The notes under the pieces: model-generated
What the model saw: the letters and a program-made list of their open reading frames with translations, nothing else
What the model was told of the DNA's origin: nothing
The model's database searches: none
Part shown: positions 1-6,946 of the stretch, piece by piece
How positions within the stretch are numbered: position 1 is the stretch's first letter
Layout: every line of letters begins with the position of its first letter
Assembly (NCBI GenBank): GCA_050289385.1
Contig: JBNKFQ010000254.1
Location: 1-9,656, forward strand
Origin: JBNKFQ01 sp050289385
Lineage (GTDB): Bacteria > Pseudomonadota > Gammaproteobacteria > Pseudomonadales > Porticoccaceae
Direction of reading: 5' to 3'
Length of the DNA: 9,656 nt
Made by a program: the position numbers and the translations under genes

Positions 1-966
1 GGTAGTATTGTCCAGCTGGCAAATATCTCGTTCCCACGGTTCACGCACATCCAGAATCAGCGGGTGTTCACCTTGATCAAGACGATTTTTCAGTTGTTGA
101 ACAGTAATTTCTTCACTTGATTCTCCAGCTGGTTTGTTCGGCGCGCCGCAGAATTCTTCGTAGTTGATTAACTCACGAATAGTGGGGTGCTCTCCGCAGA
201 CCGGGCAGTCCGGATTTTTGCGAAGCTTCATTTCGTGAAACTGCATGCGCAAGGCGTCGTAGAGTATAAGGCGACCATTCAGCGAATCGCCGTTGCCAGT
301 GACTATTTTTATAGCTTCGGTGGCCTGGATACTGGCGATCATGGCAGGCAGTACACCCAGTACACCACCCTCGGCGCAAGAAGGCACTTCCCCGGGAGGT
401 GGCGGTTCGGGGTACAGGCAGCGATAGCAGGGTCCACTTTGGTAATTGAATACACTGGCCTGGCCCTCAAACCGAAATATGCTGCCGTAGATATTGGGCT
501 TGCCTAGCAGAACGCAGGCGTCGTTTGCCAGGTAGCGGGTGGGGAAGTTGTCGGTACCGTCGATTACCAGATCGTAGTCGGCAATAATGTCCATGGCGTT
601 TTCGGTGGTGACGGCAAGGTTGATTGGCAGGGTGTGAACATGGGGATTAAGGTCGTTGATGCGTCTGGCGGCTTGCTCTGCCTTGCTCTTGCCGATGTCC
701 GATACACCAAACAATACCTGCCGTTGCAGGTTACTTTCGTCCACAACGTCGTGATCGATAATGCCCAGCGTACCGACACCGGCAGCGGCCAGGTACAGGG
801 ACAATGGCGAACCAAGGCCCCCCGCGCCAATAATCAGGATTTTTGACGCTTTCAGCCTTTGCTGGCCGGTTTTGCCAATATTGGGCAGGGTCAGGTGGCG
901 GCTGTATCTGCCCAGTTCTGCCTGGCTTAGTTCGGGCAGGGGTTTGTCATCATTTGTCATCTTCAT
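1..966 (-). CDS. moeB: MoeB/ThiF-family adenylyltransferase with C-terminal rhodanese domain (partial, 3' end outside window)
   Basis: This E1-like enzyme adenylates the C-terminal Gly-Gly of a small sulfur carrier (MoaD or ThiS type) so that sulfur can be loaded for molybdopterin or thio-cofactor synthesis in the cytoplasm. The 322 visible residues hold the nucleotide-binding loop GAGGLGSP (47-54), the acidic pair D71/D73, NLQRQ (79-83), the DGTDNF motif (136-141), and two CxxC pairs (C180/C183, C254/C257) that bind structural zinc in this family. C197, in a SCAEGGVLG context, sits where MOCS3/Uba4-type enzymes carry the thioester cysteine. From about residue 285 a rhodanese domain begins ('LILDVREPWE'), and its active-site Cys lies beyond the window. 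The ATG at 966 has a GGGAG ribosome-binding site about 8 nt upstream; a second in-frame ATG at 960 is possible. The frame is open to base 1. The rhodanese fusion points to the MoeZ/MoeBR type rather than short E. coli MoeB. The exact carrier protein cannot be told from here. Confidence 0.93.
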   Translation of the reverse strand, partial: MKMTNDDKPLPELSQAELGRYSRHLTLPNIGKTGQQRLKASKILIIGAGGLGSPLSLYLAAAGVGTLGIIDHDVVDESNLQRQVLFGVSDIGKSKAEQAARRINDLNPHVHTLPINLAVTTENAMDIIADYDLVIDGTDNFPTRYLANDACVLLGKPNIYGSIFRFEGQASVFNYQSGPCYRCLYPEPPPPGEVPSCAEGGVLGVLPAMIASIQATEAIKIVTGNGDSLNGRLILYDALRMQFHEMKLRKNPDCPVCGEHPTIRELINYEEFCGAPNKPAGESSEEITVQQLKNRLDQGEHPLILDVREPWERDICQLDNTT

Positions 967-1022
967 ACTGCACTCCCTTCAACTTCCAGGCGGTTGAGGG
1001 GCACAAGTATAAGTCATGCATG

Positions 1023-1325
1023 CTATGGGCGTTCTTTGTTGAAGTGTCGGTCTATCCATGAAATAGCTTCTTCTGGCGTTAAAAATGGATGTCGCCAGCT
1101 CACCTGCTTGTTGTCCAGTGAGTAGCCGGTAGCACAGTAGACTTTGCGGCACAGCTTGCGAATCTGGCCAGGTACGATGTACACGTACATGGGACCCTCG
1201 GGCGAATCTGCCACAATAGCCTTGCGCTGCCAGTTGTCACCGTCAATGCCGGGAGCGATGTTCTTGTGGTGTATGCCCAGAATAGGGTCGTGATTGGGTA
1301 CAAAATATTCGGTGCTGTAACTCAT
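1023..1325 (-). CDS. conserved-looking hypothetical protein, 100 aa
   Basis: I do not recognise this protein. It is a complete 100-residue frame (ATG at 1325, TAG at 1023-1025) with no signal peptide or membrane segment, so it is probably cytoplasmic. It has a tryptophan- and histidine-rich character (NHDP, GIHHKN, VSWRHPF) and a C-terminal amphipathic segment, TPEEAISWIDRHF. Two close cysteines (LCRKVYC, about residues 59-64) could bind a metal, but nothing else supports that. The upstream GAGAA stretch about 7 nt before the ATG is a modest ribosome-binding site. It lies 56 bp upstream of the moeB-like gene on the same strand, close enough for co-transcription from a promoter in the 1330-1500 gap. 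Its amino-acid composition is protein-like, and there is no longer competing frame on the other strand. Confidence refers to it being a real gene, not to its function. Confidence 0.7.
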   Translation of the reverse strand: MSYSTEYFVPNHDPILGIHHKNIAPGIDGDNWQRKAIVADSPEGPMYVYIVPGQIRKLCRKVYCATGYSLDNKQVSWRHPFLTPEEAISWIDRHFNKERP

Positions 1326-1507
1326 GGTAATTCTCGCTATGCACGTGTCGTGCAGTTTTCACTCGGTTGCCTGGATTCCAGCAGGCACAACGTTTGCTAT
1401 GGCTGACGGGATTGTTGCCGTAGTCACATTCGCATTCGTTGTTGAGTGAATAGCGTCATTACCTTCTTATACCTTGTATCTATTGAACTGGTGCCTGAAA
1501 CAAACAT

Positions 1508-1529
1508 AAAAAAACCTCCCAGTGGGAGG
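1508..1529 (-). terminator. Rho-independent terminator, minus strand
   Basis: Read on the minus strand, this is a six-bp all-matched GC-rich stem (CCTCCC/GGGAGG, 1515-1520 paired with 1524-1529), a 3-nt loop, and then an uninterrupted run of seven T (plus-strand A at 1508-1514). Polarity is clear: the T-run follows the stem only on the minus strand. It therefore ends a leftward transcript coming from 1530 or beyond. It stands about 180 bp upstream of the start codon of the 100-aa gene, so it also insulates the moeB unit from anything transcribed leftward out of the sigma-gene region. No confident gene lies upstream of it on this strand. Confidence 0.8.
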
Positions 1530-1562
1530 CTGACGATTTTCGCTTGAATGATTGTTGAAGGC

Positions 1563-1742
1563 TCACAGTTTGTGTGTTGTCTTCAACCTCATCTCCCCTT
1601 TGGGAAACCACCTTGCCCAAGCTGGCAGGTTGGCGATGGCGTCAGCCACATCTCTTGATGACAGGGGCAATTCTAGTAGGTGGCTGTGGATATGTCCAGT
1701 TTTGGTTGTGGGCGGGATATGAACGCGGTTGACGCAAAATCC
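1563..1742 (-). pseudogene. short minus-strand open frame ending at a terminator; possible small gene or C-terminal remnant
   Basis: On the minus strand a frame stays open from 1742 (just after a TGA) to a TGA at 1563-1565: 59 residues with protein-like composition, including SSRDVADAIANLPAWARWF and ending in KTTHKL. Its stop is only about 33 nt before the minus-strand terminator stem, the usual place for a gene end. There is no ATG in the frame. The possible starts are TTG (codon 25) or GTG (codon 32), and neither has a visible ribosome-binding site. It could be the tail of a gene whose front was lost or frameshifted, a small peptide with a non-ATG start, part of a structured sRNA, or chance. 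I do not recognise the peptide. Confidence 0.25.
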
Positions 1743-1757
1743 TCATACAGGTAAAAC
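1729..1757 (+). promoter_or_regulatory. candidate sigma70-type promoter upstream of the ECF sigma gene
   Basis: TTGACG (1729-1734, five of six consensus bases) and TAAAAC (1752-1757, four of six) are separated by exactly 17 bp. Transcription would start near 1764, leaving a leader of roughly 230 nt before the sigma start codon. The GGCCTG/CAGGCC inverted repeat at 1762-1793 would sit at the transcript's 5' end. It is the best-matching pair I could find in the gap, but this is a visual match only. Confidence 0.35.
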
Positions 1758-1983
1758 CTATGGCCTGCGTATAAATGATGCCTTAAACAGGCCGTGGACT
1801 ATACTTGGCAAATCCCTGTTCATAAAGGTAAACGACGACCCCGGATCTTTTTTCGCTGCTGCTGGTAAGGATTTGTCTGTTTGCGGCGTTTAGCAGGTAA
1901 GTGGGAGGCGTCGTTGCAGGCCGTGTGTGCATTTGGCGCCAAATAGAGACTGCTACCAGTAAGTGTCATACGGCCAGCCTTCG

Positions 1984-1990
1984 GGAGGGG
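1984..1990 (+). promoter_or_regulatory. strong Shine-Dalgarno site that sets a TTG start for the sigma gene
   Basis: GGAGGGG lies five bases upstream of the in-frame TTG at 1996-1998. The longer alternative start, GTG at 1963, has no comparable purine tract before it and would place this site inside the coding region. The spacing and strength favour translation from TTG 1996. Confidence 0.65.
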
Positions 1991-1995
1991 CTCGT

Positions 1996-2586
1996 TTGAA
2001 ACTGGCAACCAACAATACTCGTATCGTGAAAAAGCTGACCCCTGGTCAATCCGCATTTATGGAGGCGCTCTATCATGAGTATCACGACTATCTGTTGCGC
2101 TTTTTGCAGCGGATGGATGTCGAGGGTATGAATATCAACGATATTGCACAGGACGCTTATTATCGTCTTGCTCGCACCGATAAAGTTGAAGAGTTGGAGC
2201 ACCCCCGTGCTTTTCTTTTTAAAACGGCGACCAATCTGGTAAATGATTTTTGCCGCAGAAATTACCGTCGACACACCGATGACCATATTGATATAGGTAG
2301 CGTTGATCTGTGCAGCGCTACATCGTCACCCGATCGCCAGGTCCAGGGGCAACAGGATATAGATGTCATGCGAGCGGTACTTGGCGGACTCAGCCCCAAA
2401 TGCCAGACGGTTATTGTAATGAGCAAGTTTCAGCATCGCAGTCACAAGGACATTGCCAGGTCATTGAATATTTCCACTTCCATGGTGGAAAAATATATTC
2501 GGCAGACGACCAGGAAAATCAAGCAACGCATCGAAATGGCGGGTGAGCCTCGACTAACTCTGGTGGATATGAACAATGGACACTAA
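1996..2586 (+). CDS. ECF RNA polymerase sigma factor, FecI type
   Basis: This cytoplasmic alternative sigma factor (196 residues from the TTG at 1996) directs RNA polymerase to a small set of promoters once released or activated by its FecR partner. Region 2 covers the first 80 or so residues, with the EYHDYLLRFLQ helix, the DIAQDAYYRL stretch and the HPRAFLFKTATNLVNDF segment typical of region 2 in ECF sigmas. A short polar linker follows, then region 4 with the helix-turn-helix: LSPKCQTVIVMSKF, SHKDIARSLNIS, and VEKYIRQTTRKIKQ as recognition helix. The KDIARSLNIS..MVEKYI arrangement is characteristic of the FecI branch. The length fits the family, which usually runs 160-200 residues. Its end overlaps the start of the fecR-like gene by 11 bp, so the two are translationally coupled. 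The low-efficiency TTG start, if right, may keep basal levels low. The upstream GTG at 1963 would add 11 residues. Confidence 0.93.
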   Translation: MKLATNNTRIVKKLTPGQSAFMEALYHEYHDYLLRFLQRMDVEGMNINDIAQDAYYRLARTDKVEELEHPRAFLFKTATNLVNDFCRRNYRRHTDDHIDIGSVDLCSATSSPDRQVQGQQDIDVMRAVLGGLSPKCQTVIVMSKFQHRSHKDIARSLNISTSMVEKYIRQTTRKIKQRIEMAGEPRLTLVDMNNGH

Positions 2587-3580
2587 GACAAGTGTTGAGG
2601 ATATTCGCGATCAGGCAGAAGTCTGGTTTTTTCGACTTCAGTCACCGGCGGTCAGCAGCGATGAAAGAGAGGCTTTCGGAGAGTGGTTGGTGGCGAATCC
2701 CGAGCATGAACAGGCCTACTTCGAGCTTGAGCGTATTGATGATCTGTGGAGTTCTTTGGGTACGCGACGCGACCTGCCAGAAGTTGCTGCCGCGTATTGC
2801 CATGCAGAGACATTGCAGGAAAGCGGTAAGAAAAAAGGTTGGCGGCCATTGGCGGCAGTGGCGTCTGTGGTGTTACTGGTTGGGTTGTCGGTGTTGGGGT
2901 ATCTTGGCACGTTACCGCAGAGCCAACTTTACAAGACTGGTCTTGGCGAGCAGCGCATAGTTAGCCTTGAAGACGGTTCCCGGGTAATGCTCAATACCCT
3001 GACGTCTCTCAGTGTCAGCTACAGGAGCGATCAGCGTCGGATTGAGTTGCACCGCGGACAGGCTAACTTTGAAGTAAAGTCAGAGCCACAACGCCCCTTT
3101 GTTGTTTTTTCCAGCGCAGGATCAGTGATAGCACTGGGTACGCAATTTGATGTGTACCAGAAAAAGAACAAAGTACGAGTTACCTTGTACGAAGGGCAGG
3201 TTCAGGTAATGCCCGAACAGATAATGGCTGGCGCGGACTCCGCTCGTATACTGAATCCGGGTCAGGCTGTTGATTTCAACAGGCAGACTTTTCTAACGCA
3301 GGTAATGAATATAGACGCAGGGCAGGCAAAGGCGTGGCAGCAACAACGTCTTGATTTTCACAATACACCTCTCAGGAACGTGATTGAAGAAGTTAATCGT
3401 TACTCTTCCAGGCGCCTGGAGTTGGCAGACTCGCGCCTGGAAGGCCTGGAAATTAGCGGTATCTTTGAAACAGGTGATAGTCAGGCGGTCGTTGCGGCGC
3501 TAAAAACTTACTTTAAAGTTAAGGTTATTGAAGGTAATAAATTACTGGTTATCAAAGCACCTGAAAATTTTGAAAGATAG
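2576..3580 (+). CDS. FecR-family anti-sigma/sigma regulator, single-pass inner-membrane protein
   Basis: This protein relays a signal from the outer-membrane receptor to the sigma factor encoded just upstream. The 334 residues show the family's order. First is a cytoplasmic N-terminal domain (about 10-55) with WFFRLQSP, EREAFGEWL and NPEHEQAYFELE, the DUF4880-type segment that contacts the sigma. A basic KKKGWR then precedes one transmembrane helix (about 88-111, LAAVASVVLLVGLSVLGYL). Next is the periplasmic FecR domain (about 122-220; GEQRIVSLEDGSRVMLN, RGQANFEV, ALGTQFDVYQ, VTLYEGQVQV). Last is a C-terminal STN-like/DUF4974-type domain (about 255-330; LDFHNTPLRNVIEEVNRYS, ISGIFETGD), which is the part expected to meet the receptor's STN domain. 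The length is normal and no motif looks broken. It overlaps the sigma gene by 11 bp and lies 150 bp before the receptor gene. Whether it acts as an inhibitor or as a proteolytically released pro-sigma activator cannot be read from the sequence. Confidence 0.93.
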   Translation: MDTKTSVEDIRDQAEVWFFRLQSPAVSSDEREAFGEWLVANPEHEQAYFELERIDDLWSSLGTRRDLPEVAAAYCHAETLQESGKKKGWRPLAAVASVVLLVGLSVLGYLGTLPQSQLYKTGLGEQRIVSLEDGSRVMLNTLTSLSVSYRSDQRRIELHRGQANFEVKSEPQRPFVVFSSAGSVIALGTQFDVYQKKNKVRVTLYEGQVQVMPEQIMAGADSARILNPGQAVDFNRQTFLTQVMNIDAGQAKAWQQQRLDFHNTPLRNVIEEVNRYSSRRLELADSRLEGLEISGIFETGDSQAVVAALKTYFKVKVIEGNKLLVIKAPENFER

Positions 3581-3637
3581 TTTGATATTTTTAGCAGGTA
3601 TCTACAGAAAAATAAAATTAAAAACCTGTTCCGGATC

Positions 3638-3707
3638 TGGTTGGCTGTGGCGTTAAGTGTAATGAAGACGGGAATGACAAAAAAACTTCCCGAATTTTGG
3701 CCAACCA
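3638..3707 (+). other. nested inverted repeats in the leader of the receptor gene
   Basis: An outer perfect 8-bp repeat, TGGTTGGC (3638-3645) and GCCAACCA (3700-3707), encloses an inner perfect 6-bp repeat, CGGGAA (3669-3674) and TTCCCG (3687-3692), with an A-rich 12-nt loop. In RNA this would give a long-range stem with a smaller hairpin inside. It ends about 12 nt before the ribosome-binding site of the receptor gene (GAGGGG, 3719-3724). No T-run follows, so it is not an intrinsic terminator. It may be a 5' leader control element or an mRNA-stabilising hairpin. It matches no riboswitch class that I recognise. Confidence 0.45.
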
Positions 3708-3730
3708 ACTATTAGAAAGAGGGGCAGATA

Positions 3731-6226
3731 ATGCGATATATGGTGTCAGGTTATATAGACAGGAAAATAAAATCAATTCGGGTTGGCTTGCTTGCATTGA
3801 TGGTGGCGGGCACGCCTGTGGTACTGGCCAGCAATTATAAAATTGAATCGCAATCGCTGGATAGTGCCTTAAAGTCCTTTGCTTCCCAGGCAAAAATTCA
3901 GTTGATGTATACCGGAACTGATGTCGCTGATCTGACGGCGCCTGGAGTCTTTGGTGATTATTCTTACGAGCAAGTGGTACAGAAGTTGTTGGTGAATACA
4001 GACTTGCAGTACAAGATAGTATCCGACGGTTTAATAGTTATTCAACCTGCTGAATCATCTTCTCAAAAAGACAGTGGTTCTGGTTCATCAAATATGGAAA
4101 GGATTGATTCGAAAATACAGAAAAATATTGAGCTGGAAGAAATTGTCGTAATTTCTCGTAAAAGAGAAGAGCGACTTCAGGACGTGCCAGATTCAATAAC
4201 CGCATTTACGCGCTATAAAATTGAATCAATGGGTATTCAGGATGTAGGAGATTTTGTAGCGTATACACCCAATATGTCGATGAAAGACGGAACCAGTTTT
4301 ACCTCGGCATCATCCAGTCTTACCATGCGCGGAATTACCGGAGGTGCAAGATATATTATCGATGGAGTACCGATGTCAAACAGCAACTCCATTTTTAGTG
4401 GCACATTAGCGGATGTTGAGCGTATTGAAGTGCTGCGAGGCCCTCAAAGTGTTTTATTTGGTGCGGGATCTATTTCGGGTGCAGTTAATATCGTTACAAG
4501 AAAACCAACCAATGAATTTGAAGCAAAAGTCAAAGCAGGTTATGCGAAAGGAAACGATAAAACGATTTCTGGTCTGATATCAGGTCCTGTTGTAGAAGAC
4601 AAACTACATTTTTTGCTAAATGCATACAGCAGAGACAGCGATGGTTTGATTAAGAGTGGCAGTAGTAATGGTATTGATCTGTCTACTATAGATCGACAGC
4701 AAATTAATGGCCGATTGTTATATACACCTAATGAGGATTTTGAGCTGGATTTGCGCTTGTTTACTCTGAGAGAGAAAAATGGAGCGGATTATACGGCAAA
4801 AATATCCTCCTTTGATTTACGAGAAACGTTCAACGCCAGTACAGATCCCAGAAGGCGTGTTGCCGGACTGGATGATCGTAATATAGATCGTATTTCTCTA
4901 AGAGTAGCATGGGACTTGTCGTGGGCAACACTCAGTTCAATCACCAGCTATGAAGATTCCGAAACCAGCCTGAGAACCGGAGGGTGCTGGGATGATCCAA
5001 ATGATCCGGCCGTTGATGAAGACCCGGTAACAATCGGTGTACAGGCAGGTTGTATTTTTGGAATTGCGGTTGGATCCAGTGCTGGTCCGGGAGAAGTCAT
5101 TGACAATGACTATAGGCAGCTGAATAAGTCCACGTCCTGGACACAAGATTTTCGTCTTACATCTGTGGACAGTGATAATTTGCACTGGGTTGTGGGGGCG
5201 GATTTCTTGCGGCAGGAAAGGGTGGGTGGATTTGATCTTGGTATTATTGTTGGACCAGTACCAGGAGATTTTGTAAATATTTTTCCATCGTGGGGAGGAG
5301 GTGATGAATTTTGGTGGGGTTTATATGGTCAGGCATCGTATAATTTATCCGATCAATTGGAACTTACTCTTGCCGCAAGGTATGACGAAAATACACATGA
5401 AAATACAACGTACACTAGTAGAGACCTGGATACAATTATTCCGGGATTCGGCCCGGATGGCTCGCTGGTAGATATTCAGGAAGTCACTCGAAGCAAGTTT
5501 CAACCCAAAGCGCAGTTATCCTATAAAATAAACAGCGAAACAATGGTTTATGTGACATTGTCAGAGGGTTTTAAGGCTGGTTTGTGGTCCGGTCTCAATA
5601 TCTTTATCGAACCCGAAACAACAACTAACTATGAAGTTGGTGTCAAGTCTGTTTTATTTGATAACCGGTTGAGCGTGACTAGCGCAATTTTCCATATTGA
5701 TTATGCAGATCAACAGATATTCACTTTTAATGACGTGTCAGATAATGATGCCGGGGGAGCTTTTGGAACTATTGTAAATATTCCAGAAACCAATATAGAC
5801 GGTTTGGAGCTTGAGATTGCGCTGCATGCAACAGATGCTCTGGTGTTATCAGCTGGCGTGGGTTATTTGGATTCGCGTACAACAGATGGCGTCAGGCCAC
5901 CATTTACACCGGAGTGGACGATCAACACACAAATTGATTATACAGTTCCGTTGAGTAACGACTGGAATCTGATTGCTCACACCGACTATAGCTACGAAGG
6001 CAATCAAATCACTAATTCAGGCTTACAAACCGTTGTCAGTGCGGTCGGCTTCATGAATATACGAATTGGAATAGAGAATAATCGTTGGCGTAGCACTTTA
6101 TTCGTCAAAAACGCACTCAATAAACGAACAATTGAGAATGCGTTAAATTTAAGGCCAAGCGGCGCCTATCTACGCGGACAAAATTTACCGCGCAGTTATG
6201 GTATTGAATTGTCCTACAAATTTTAG
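3731..6226 (+). CDS. TonB-dependent outer-membrane receptor/transporter with STN signalling domain
   Basis: This outer-membrane beta-barrel imports a ligand using TonB energy and also signals to FecR. The 831 residues begin with a signal peptide of about 33 residues (basic n-region IDRKIKSIR, then a hydrophobic core, cleavage near VVLA/S). An STN domain follows (about 35-108; QSLDSALKSFASQAKIQLMY, then VVQKLLVNTDLQYKI). After a Ser-rich linker comes a TonB-box-like EEIVVIS (about 136-142) and a plug domain to about residue 258 (RKREERLQDVP, LTMRGITGG, IDGVP, DVERIEVLRGPQSVLFG, GAVNIVTRKP). The barrel ends with the terminal aromatic of outer-membrane proteins (SYKF). The start has a good GAGGGG site six bases upstream. 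The STN plus the FecI/FecR pair upstream makes this an inducible trans-envelope signalling receptor. A loop near residues 417-441 has two cysteines (C419, C441) around an Asp-rich stretch. The plug style belongs to the broad receptor class also used for non-siderophore compounds; the ligand is unknown. Confidence 0.95.
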   Translation: MRYMVSGYIDRKIKSIRVGLLALMVAGTPVVLASNYKIESQSLDSALKSFASQAKIQLMYTGTDVADLTAPGVFGDYSYEQVVQKLLVNTDLQYKIVSDGLIVIQPAESSSQKDSGSGSSNMERIDSKIQKNIELEEIVVISRKREERLQDVPDSITAFTRYKIESMGIQDVGDFVAYTPNMSMKDGTSFTSASSSLTMRGITGGARYIIDGVPMSNSNSIFSGTLADVERIEVLRGPQSVLFGAGSISGAVNIVTRKPTNEFEAKVKAGYAKGNDKTISGLISGPVVEDKLHFLLNAYSRDSDGLIKSGSSNGIDLSTIDRQQINGRLLYTPNEDFELDLRLFTLREKNGADYTAKISSFDLRETFNASTDPRRRVAGLDDRNIDRISLRVAWDLSWATLSSITSYEDSETSLRTGGCWDDPNDPAVDEDPVTIGVQAGCIFGIAVGSSAGPGEVIDNDYRQLNKSTSWTQDFRLTSVDSDNLHWVVGADFLRQERVGGFDLGIIVGPVPGDFVNIFPSWGGGDEFWWGLYGQASYNLSDQLELTLAARYDENTHENTTYTSRDLDTIIPGFGPDGSLVDIQEVTRSKFQPKAQLSYKINSETMVYVTLSEGFKAGLWSGLNIFIEPETTTNYEVGVKSVLFDNRLSVTSAIFHIDYADQQIFTFNDVSDNDAGGAFGTIVNIPETNIDGLELEIALHATDALVLSAGVGYLDSRTTDGVRPPFTPEWTINTQIDYTVPLSNDWNLIAHTDYSYEGNQITNSGLQTVVSAVGFMNIRIGIENNRWRSTLFVKNALNKRTIENALNLRPSGAYLRGQNLPRSYGIELSYKF

Positions 6227-6245
6227 CCTTTACTTTTGATATAGC

Positions 6246-6274
6246 AAAAGGTCAACCATGTTGACCTTTTTTTT
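6246..6274 (+). terminator. Rho-independent terminator after the receptor gene
   Basis: A near-perfect hairpin pairs AAAAGGTCAAC (6246-6256) with GTTGACCTTTT (6260-6270) around a 3-nt loop, with an unbroken T-run from 6267 to 6274. It starts 20 bp after the receptor's stop codon. It would end most plus-strand transcripts from the sigma/FecR/receptor unit. It is also palindromic enough, with A's upstream, to work partly from the other strand, though no convergent gene is present. The first ATG of the following open frame (6258) lies inside this hairpin and is not a credible start. Confidence 0.88.
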
Positions 6275-6305
6275 AATATTTTACCAAGCTACAAGGATAA
6301 TAATT

Positions 6306-6887
6306 ATGAAATGTTTACTAACCGGTTTTTTTTCCTTATTGATTGGAATTTCGTGTGTAGTTCATGCGCAAGATGAAGGCAAACATTTATGTAGCCAGAG
6401 ATCGGTGGATAATTTTGGACAGGTTTTTTACGACGAGATACTAATAAATAAGCCAGTGAAAGAGGTGTGGCCGGAGATCCTTAACTATGCCAAATGGCAG
6501 GTAGGGCATACCGATGCGGAACATATCACTGTTAAAGGCAAACCTCGTCAGGTCGGAGAAATTGTTAAAATTATTAAAACGCATAAAGGAGCCCAGCCTT
6601 ATTATGCGGAGACAGTAAGACTTAGGGAAAATCGGAATGTTGTCTGGCGTATTTTTTCAGACAAGCCTAATCCTTGCGCTGGTCCTATGGGGACCAGTGC
6701 CTATCTGGATTTTCGCACCGAAAATGTTAATGGTAAAACGTTGTTCTCGACAAGCTATTACGCATTTATGCCTGTTTTTGGTGAAGACTTGGCAACTCTG
6801 CGCGAAGAACAGATGCAAGGTAAAGAAAATGCTGACTTTATTCGAGAAGGGGCTGTAGCTTTCAAGACATATATGGAGAACCTTTGA
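6306..6887 (+). CDS. exported SRPBCC (START-like fold) protein
   Basis: The 193-residue product starts with a signal peptide (MKCLLTGFFSLLIGIS, cleavage near VVHA/Q at about residue 21), so it is probably periplasmic. The mature part reads like an SRPBCC-superfamily helix-grip fold: a first strand FYDEILINKPVKEVWPEIL, the classic 'binding-pocket entry' helix with WQVGHTDAEHI, then beta strands (VGEIVKIIKTH, YYAETVRLREN, NVVWRIFSDKP, GTSAYLDFRTEN, TLFSTSYYAFM) and a long C-terminal helix (DLATLREEQM to AFKTYMENL). The family binds hydrophobic ligands in a deep cavity; no catalytic residues can be assigned. The start at 6306 is chosen because AAGGA lies 8 nt upstream, and because the next upstream ATG (6258) sits in the terminator hairpin. 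Export of an SRPBCC protein is less usual than the cytoplasmic form. Its position after a STN receptor suggests a periplasmic carrier or modifier of the imported compound. Confidence 0.8.
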   Translation: MKCLLTGFFSLLIGISCVVHAQDEGKHLCSQRSVDNFGQVFYDEILINKPVKEVWPEILNYAKWQVGHTDAEHITVKGKPRQVGEIVKIIKTHKGAQPYYAETVRLRENRNVVWRIFSDKPNPCAGPMGTSAYLDFRTENVNGKTLFSTSYYAFMPVFGEDLATLREEQMQGKENADFIREGAVAFKTYMENL

Positions 6888-6946
6888 ATTTTTCCAAGGC
6901 TTTGTACAATTATATTTTCGGTGAAAACATGCTTTAGGGGTTATAG

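Larger units (their letters stand above)
1326..1995. other. 670-bp intergenic region between divergent units
   Basis: The gap separates the leftward moeB unit from the rightward sigma/FecR/receptor unit. It holds the minus-strand terminator at 1508-1529, an inverted repeat GTTGAAG (1554-1560)/CTTCAAC (1581-1587) with CACA/TGTG nested in its loop, a minus-strand open frame ending at 1563, the candidate sigma-gene promoter at 1729-1757, and an inverted repeat GGCCTG (1762-1767)/CAGGCC (1788-1793). This last repeat would lie at or just after the transcription start of that promoter. No convincing full-length gene is seen on either strand. The promoter of the leftward unit should lie between about 1330 and 1500, but I found no good -35/-10 pair there. 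Confidence 0.6.

Noticed and set aside
187..846. Several plus-strand and minus-strand short frames within 1-966
   Set aside because: They are shadows of the moeB-like frame, which is open to the window edge and carries all the family motifs.
1820..2056. Minus-strand open frame of 78 codons with a very basic C-terminus
   Set aside because: It overlaps the start of the sigma gene on the opposite strand, has no ribosome-binding site, and resembles nothing I recognise. A shorter version from ATG 1969 has the same problems.
6258..6305. Upstream ATG giving a 209-residue SRPBCC protein
   Set aside because: This ATG is in the loop and arm of the terminator hairpin and has no ribosome-binding site. 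ATG 6306 has AAGGA and begins a normal signal peptide.
6294..6308. Possible Fur box in the AT-rich palindrome before the SRPBCC gene
   Set aside because: Only a short ATAAT/ATTAT symmetry is present. The match to the 19-bp consensus is too partial, and it overlaps the ribosome-binding region.
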